64,000 nucleotides of DNA from Colias croceus (taxonomy: Eukaryota; Arthropoda; Insecta; Lepidoptera; Pieridae). The stretch's first letter is position 1, and the number at the start of each line of letters is the position of its first letter. A program made the position numbers and the translations under genes. This document shows, one piece after another, positions 62,243 through 64,000 of the stretch. Location of the stretch: assembly GCF_905220415.1 (NCBI RefSeq), contig NC_059543.1:8694001-8758000 (forward strand), written 5' to 3'. The notes below the pieces were generated by a model that had not been told where the DNA came from, ran no database searches, and saw only the letters and a program-made list of their open reading frames with translations.

Positions 62243-64000
62243 GGTTGCATGGTTGCATTTAGTTTTTTTATTTTTATTGATCGAATTCCTTCTGTAGTTG
62301 AAAATGATTGCTTAATTCTTTTTGAAGTGGAACTTCTTTATAGGGGTTGGAAAAAAATTTAGTGTAACATTTTTTCGTTACGCGCCATCTTTTTCTTATC
62401 CCTAACGTATATCCCGACGTATTTCTGTAAAGTTGCATGTAGTAAATTATTTTTTGAAAAATAAGGTCATAAAGAAGTTTCCCTTCTTCCGAGTGTACAC
62501 TAGTACACGCACACATTTTTTCTAATTCTTATTTCGTACTTACGAGCTTAATTCGTACAGACGAGCGGATATTAGCGGATATTAGCGGAGATTTATTAAG
62601 TATTTTGTATATAATTTTACCTTCAAAACTACAATGCTGACGTAATACAATTATTTATTTTCCGTATAAATAGCTTACGTCGACAAAATATATATTTTGA
62701 CCTTAAAAAGCTCATTAAAATAATGTGTAGAAAAACTATCCATTATTTTATTGTTGTTTAGATAATAAAGGCTCAATTGTCATAGCTAAATTAAAATTTG
62801 GTTAACCCTATTTAAATTGTTTATTTTTACTTGTAGATTTTTGTAAACAACCTTCTGACTTCACGTGATTTCCGTATTAACATAAACTATCATAACATAA
62901 TGGAAGGTATTTTTCCATTTTTAATTCATTTATATCTTTTCAGGTACAGAAAAAATTATTAAAAATACCTTCATTTCATGTCACTCTATACACAATAGGT
63001 ATCGCATACTAGAATAAGTGTTTCTCTTACAATGAAAGAAAGAGTAACAACTCCAATTGAAGTATTTATCACTCGACACGCTAATAATACACATCCACGT
63101 CGATGAAAACAATATTTTACATGGAACTGGTATGCTCATAAATAGCATAATAACTATTAAAGTATTACTTTCTTGTTGAAATTAATTCATAGCGACCGCA
63201 GGTTCATAATTCATTGTCCATTCGACAAAGTTACGATTGTATTTATTTGATGTGACGATAATACAAAATTCAGAGGTATATTGTGTAAATAATACATTTA
63301 TAAATGCATCATTATTTACCCTATCCCACTGCAATATTCATGATGTTTTCAATATATTGTAATTGTACTACGTGAGCCGTCATAAATTTTAATCGCTGTT
63401 TATGAGCAGTTTAATTTCACATTTGCTTGAATTAAAACTATTGATCGAATACGTAACTATAAAGTTAATTTAGTGAAAAGGTGTCTGTTGATATTTTTAA
63501 AGTAGCCTCGATTTTCATTAAGGCAAAACACAGTTAAGATGGGGACAATATGCTTCCGATATGATCATGAGAATAAATGAGGCATGTTTGAGATCAACAC
63601 TGCAGTCAAGGAAACGTAGGTACTTTATAAATATAAAGCATGTTGTTGTCAGAACTGTGATTGCTACAGTTCCATGACTCTTATAAATACAGCAGATCAT
63701 AGACATATTATAGGTACTTAGGTATACTTATAGGTACTTTGAGGTATGCTTCAGGGATCAGATATAGATATAAGTATCACTTTTGTCATAAAATTTTCAA
63801 GAGGACCTCATCACAGGTAACGGCTTATTGAATTTCGTTAAAATCACGTTCTTTACGAAAATATGTACCTAATGATGCAATCTTAATATTTATAGATCCT
63901 ATTAAACCAGGAAGATAACGATTACGGTGGTTTTCAAATAATAGCTATATTGTCATATTTTCCTACACGGATGTTTCCGTAAAGGCTGAGCTGAGCGATG
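62243..64000. other. AT-rich intergenic DNA to the window end
   Basis: No supported gene or repeat; open frames at 62274-62516 and 63518-63706 show no domain. Confidence 0.4.

Overview
The window looks like a stretch of moth or butterfly (Lepidoptera) nuclear DNA. It is strongly AT-rich and almost free of protein genes. It is littered with short elements that end in the CTAG-type Helitron terminus common in this order (Lep1-like mini-Helitrons). It also holds two copies of a tRNA-derived SINE with a (TGA)n tail, and several small TA-flanked DNA transposons. No bacterial-style operon, rRNA gene, tRNA gene or CRISPR array is visible.

Only one protein-coding gene can be supported: a four-exon secreted trypsin-type serine protease on the minus strand at 51206-53467. 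Its splice sites, reading phases, signal peptide, activation site, catalytic triad and trypsin S1 aspartate all agree, giving a 261-residue precursor. Its 3' flank holds a fold-back repeat interrupted by a SINE. Its 5' flank holds an inverted pair of GATA-type sites about 50-60 bp before the start codon.

Layout: 1-10800 is mostly featureless AT-rich DNA with Helitron pieces at 4591-5255. A possible TATA promoter lies at 10810, followed by paired Helitrons (11785-12212), a (TATG)n repeat and a 447-bp element with perfect 122-bp inverted arms (13155-13601). A deleted pogo/Tigger-like transposon fills 16873-18134. At 19695-21090 two inverted-repeat elements stand side by side, one containing a 185-bp tandem duplication. 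From 21965 to 25230 a GC-spiked segment is present three times, the first copy carrying two head-to-tail Helitrons. From 25433 to about 39370 is long non-coding DNA with a few GC-rich islets. A SINE sits at 40738-41084. At 43850-44836 lies a decayed array whose unit recurs at about 30 bp and reads as a DLPEFEK-like decapeptide. After the trypsin gene come a broken DD37D-type mariner relative (56329-57622), an unassigned TA-flanked transposon with a cysteine-containing coding relic (58043-59141), another Helitron, and a perfect 48-bp palindrome at 62118-62165.

The strongest candidates for something undescribed are the decapeptide-like array, the perfect long-arm inverted repeat at 13155, the unassigned transposon at 58043 and the triplicated segment. 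The rest reads as a transposon-rich intergenic desert. The GC-rich islets may be regulatory or promoter DNA of genes outside the window, but that is inference.
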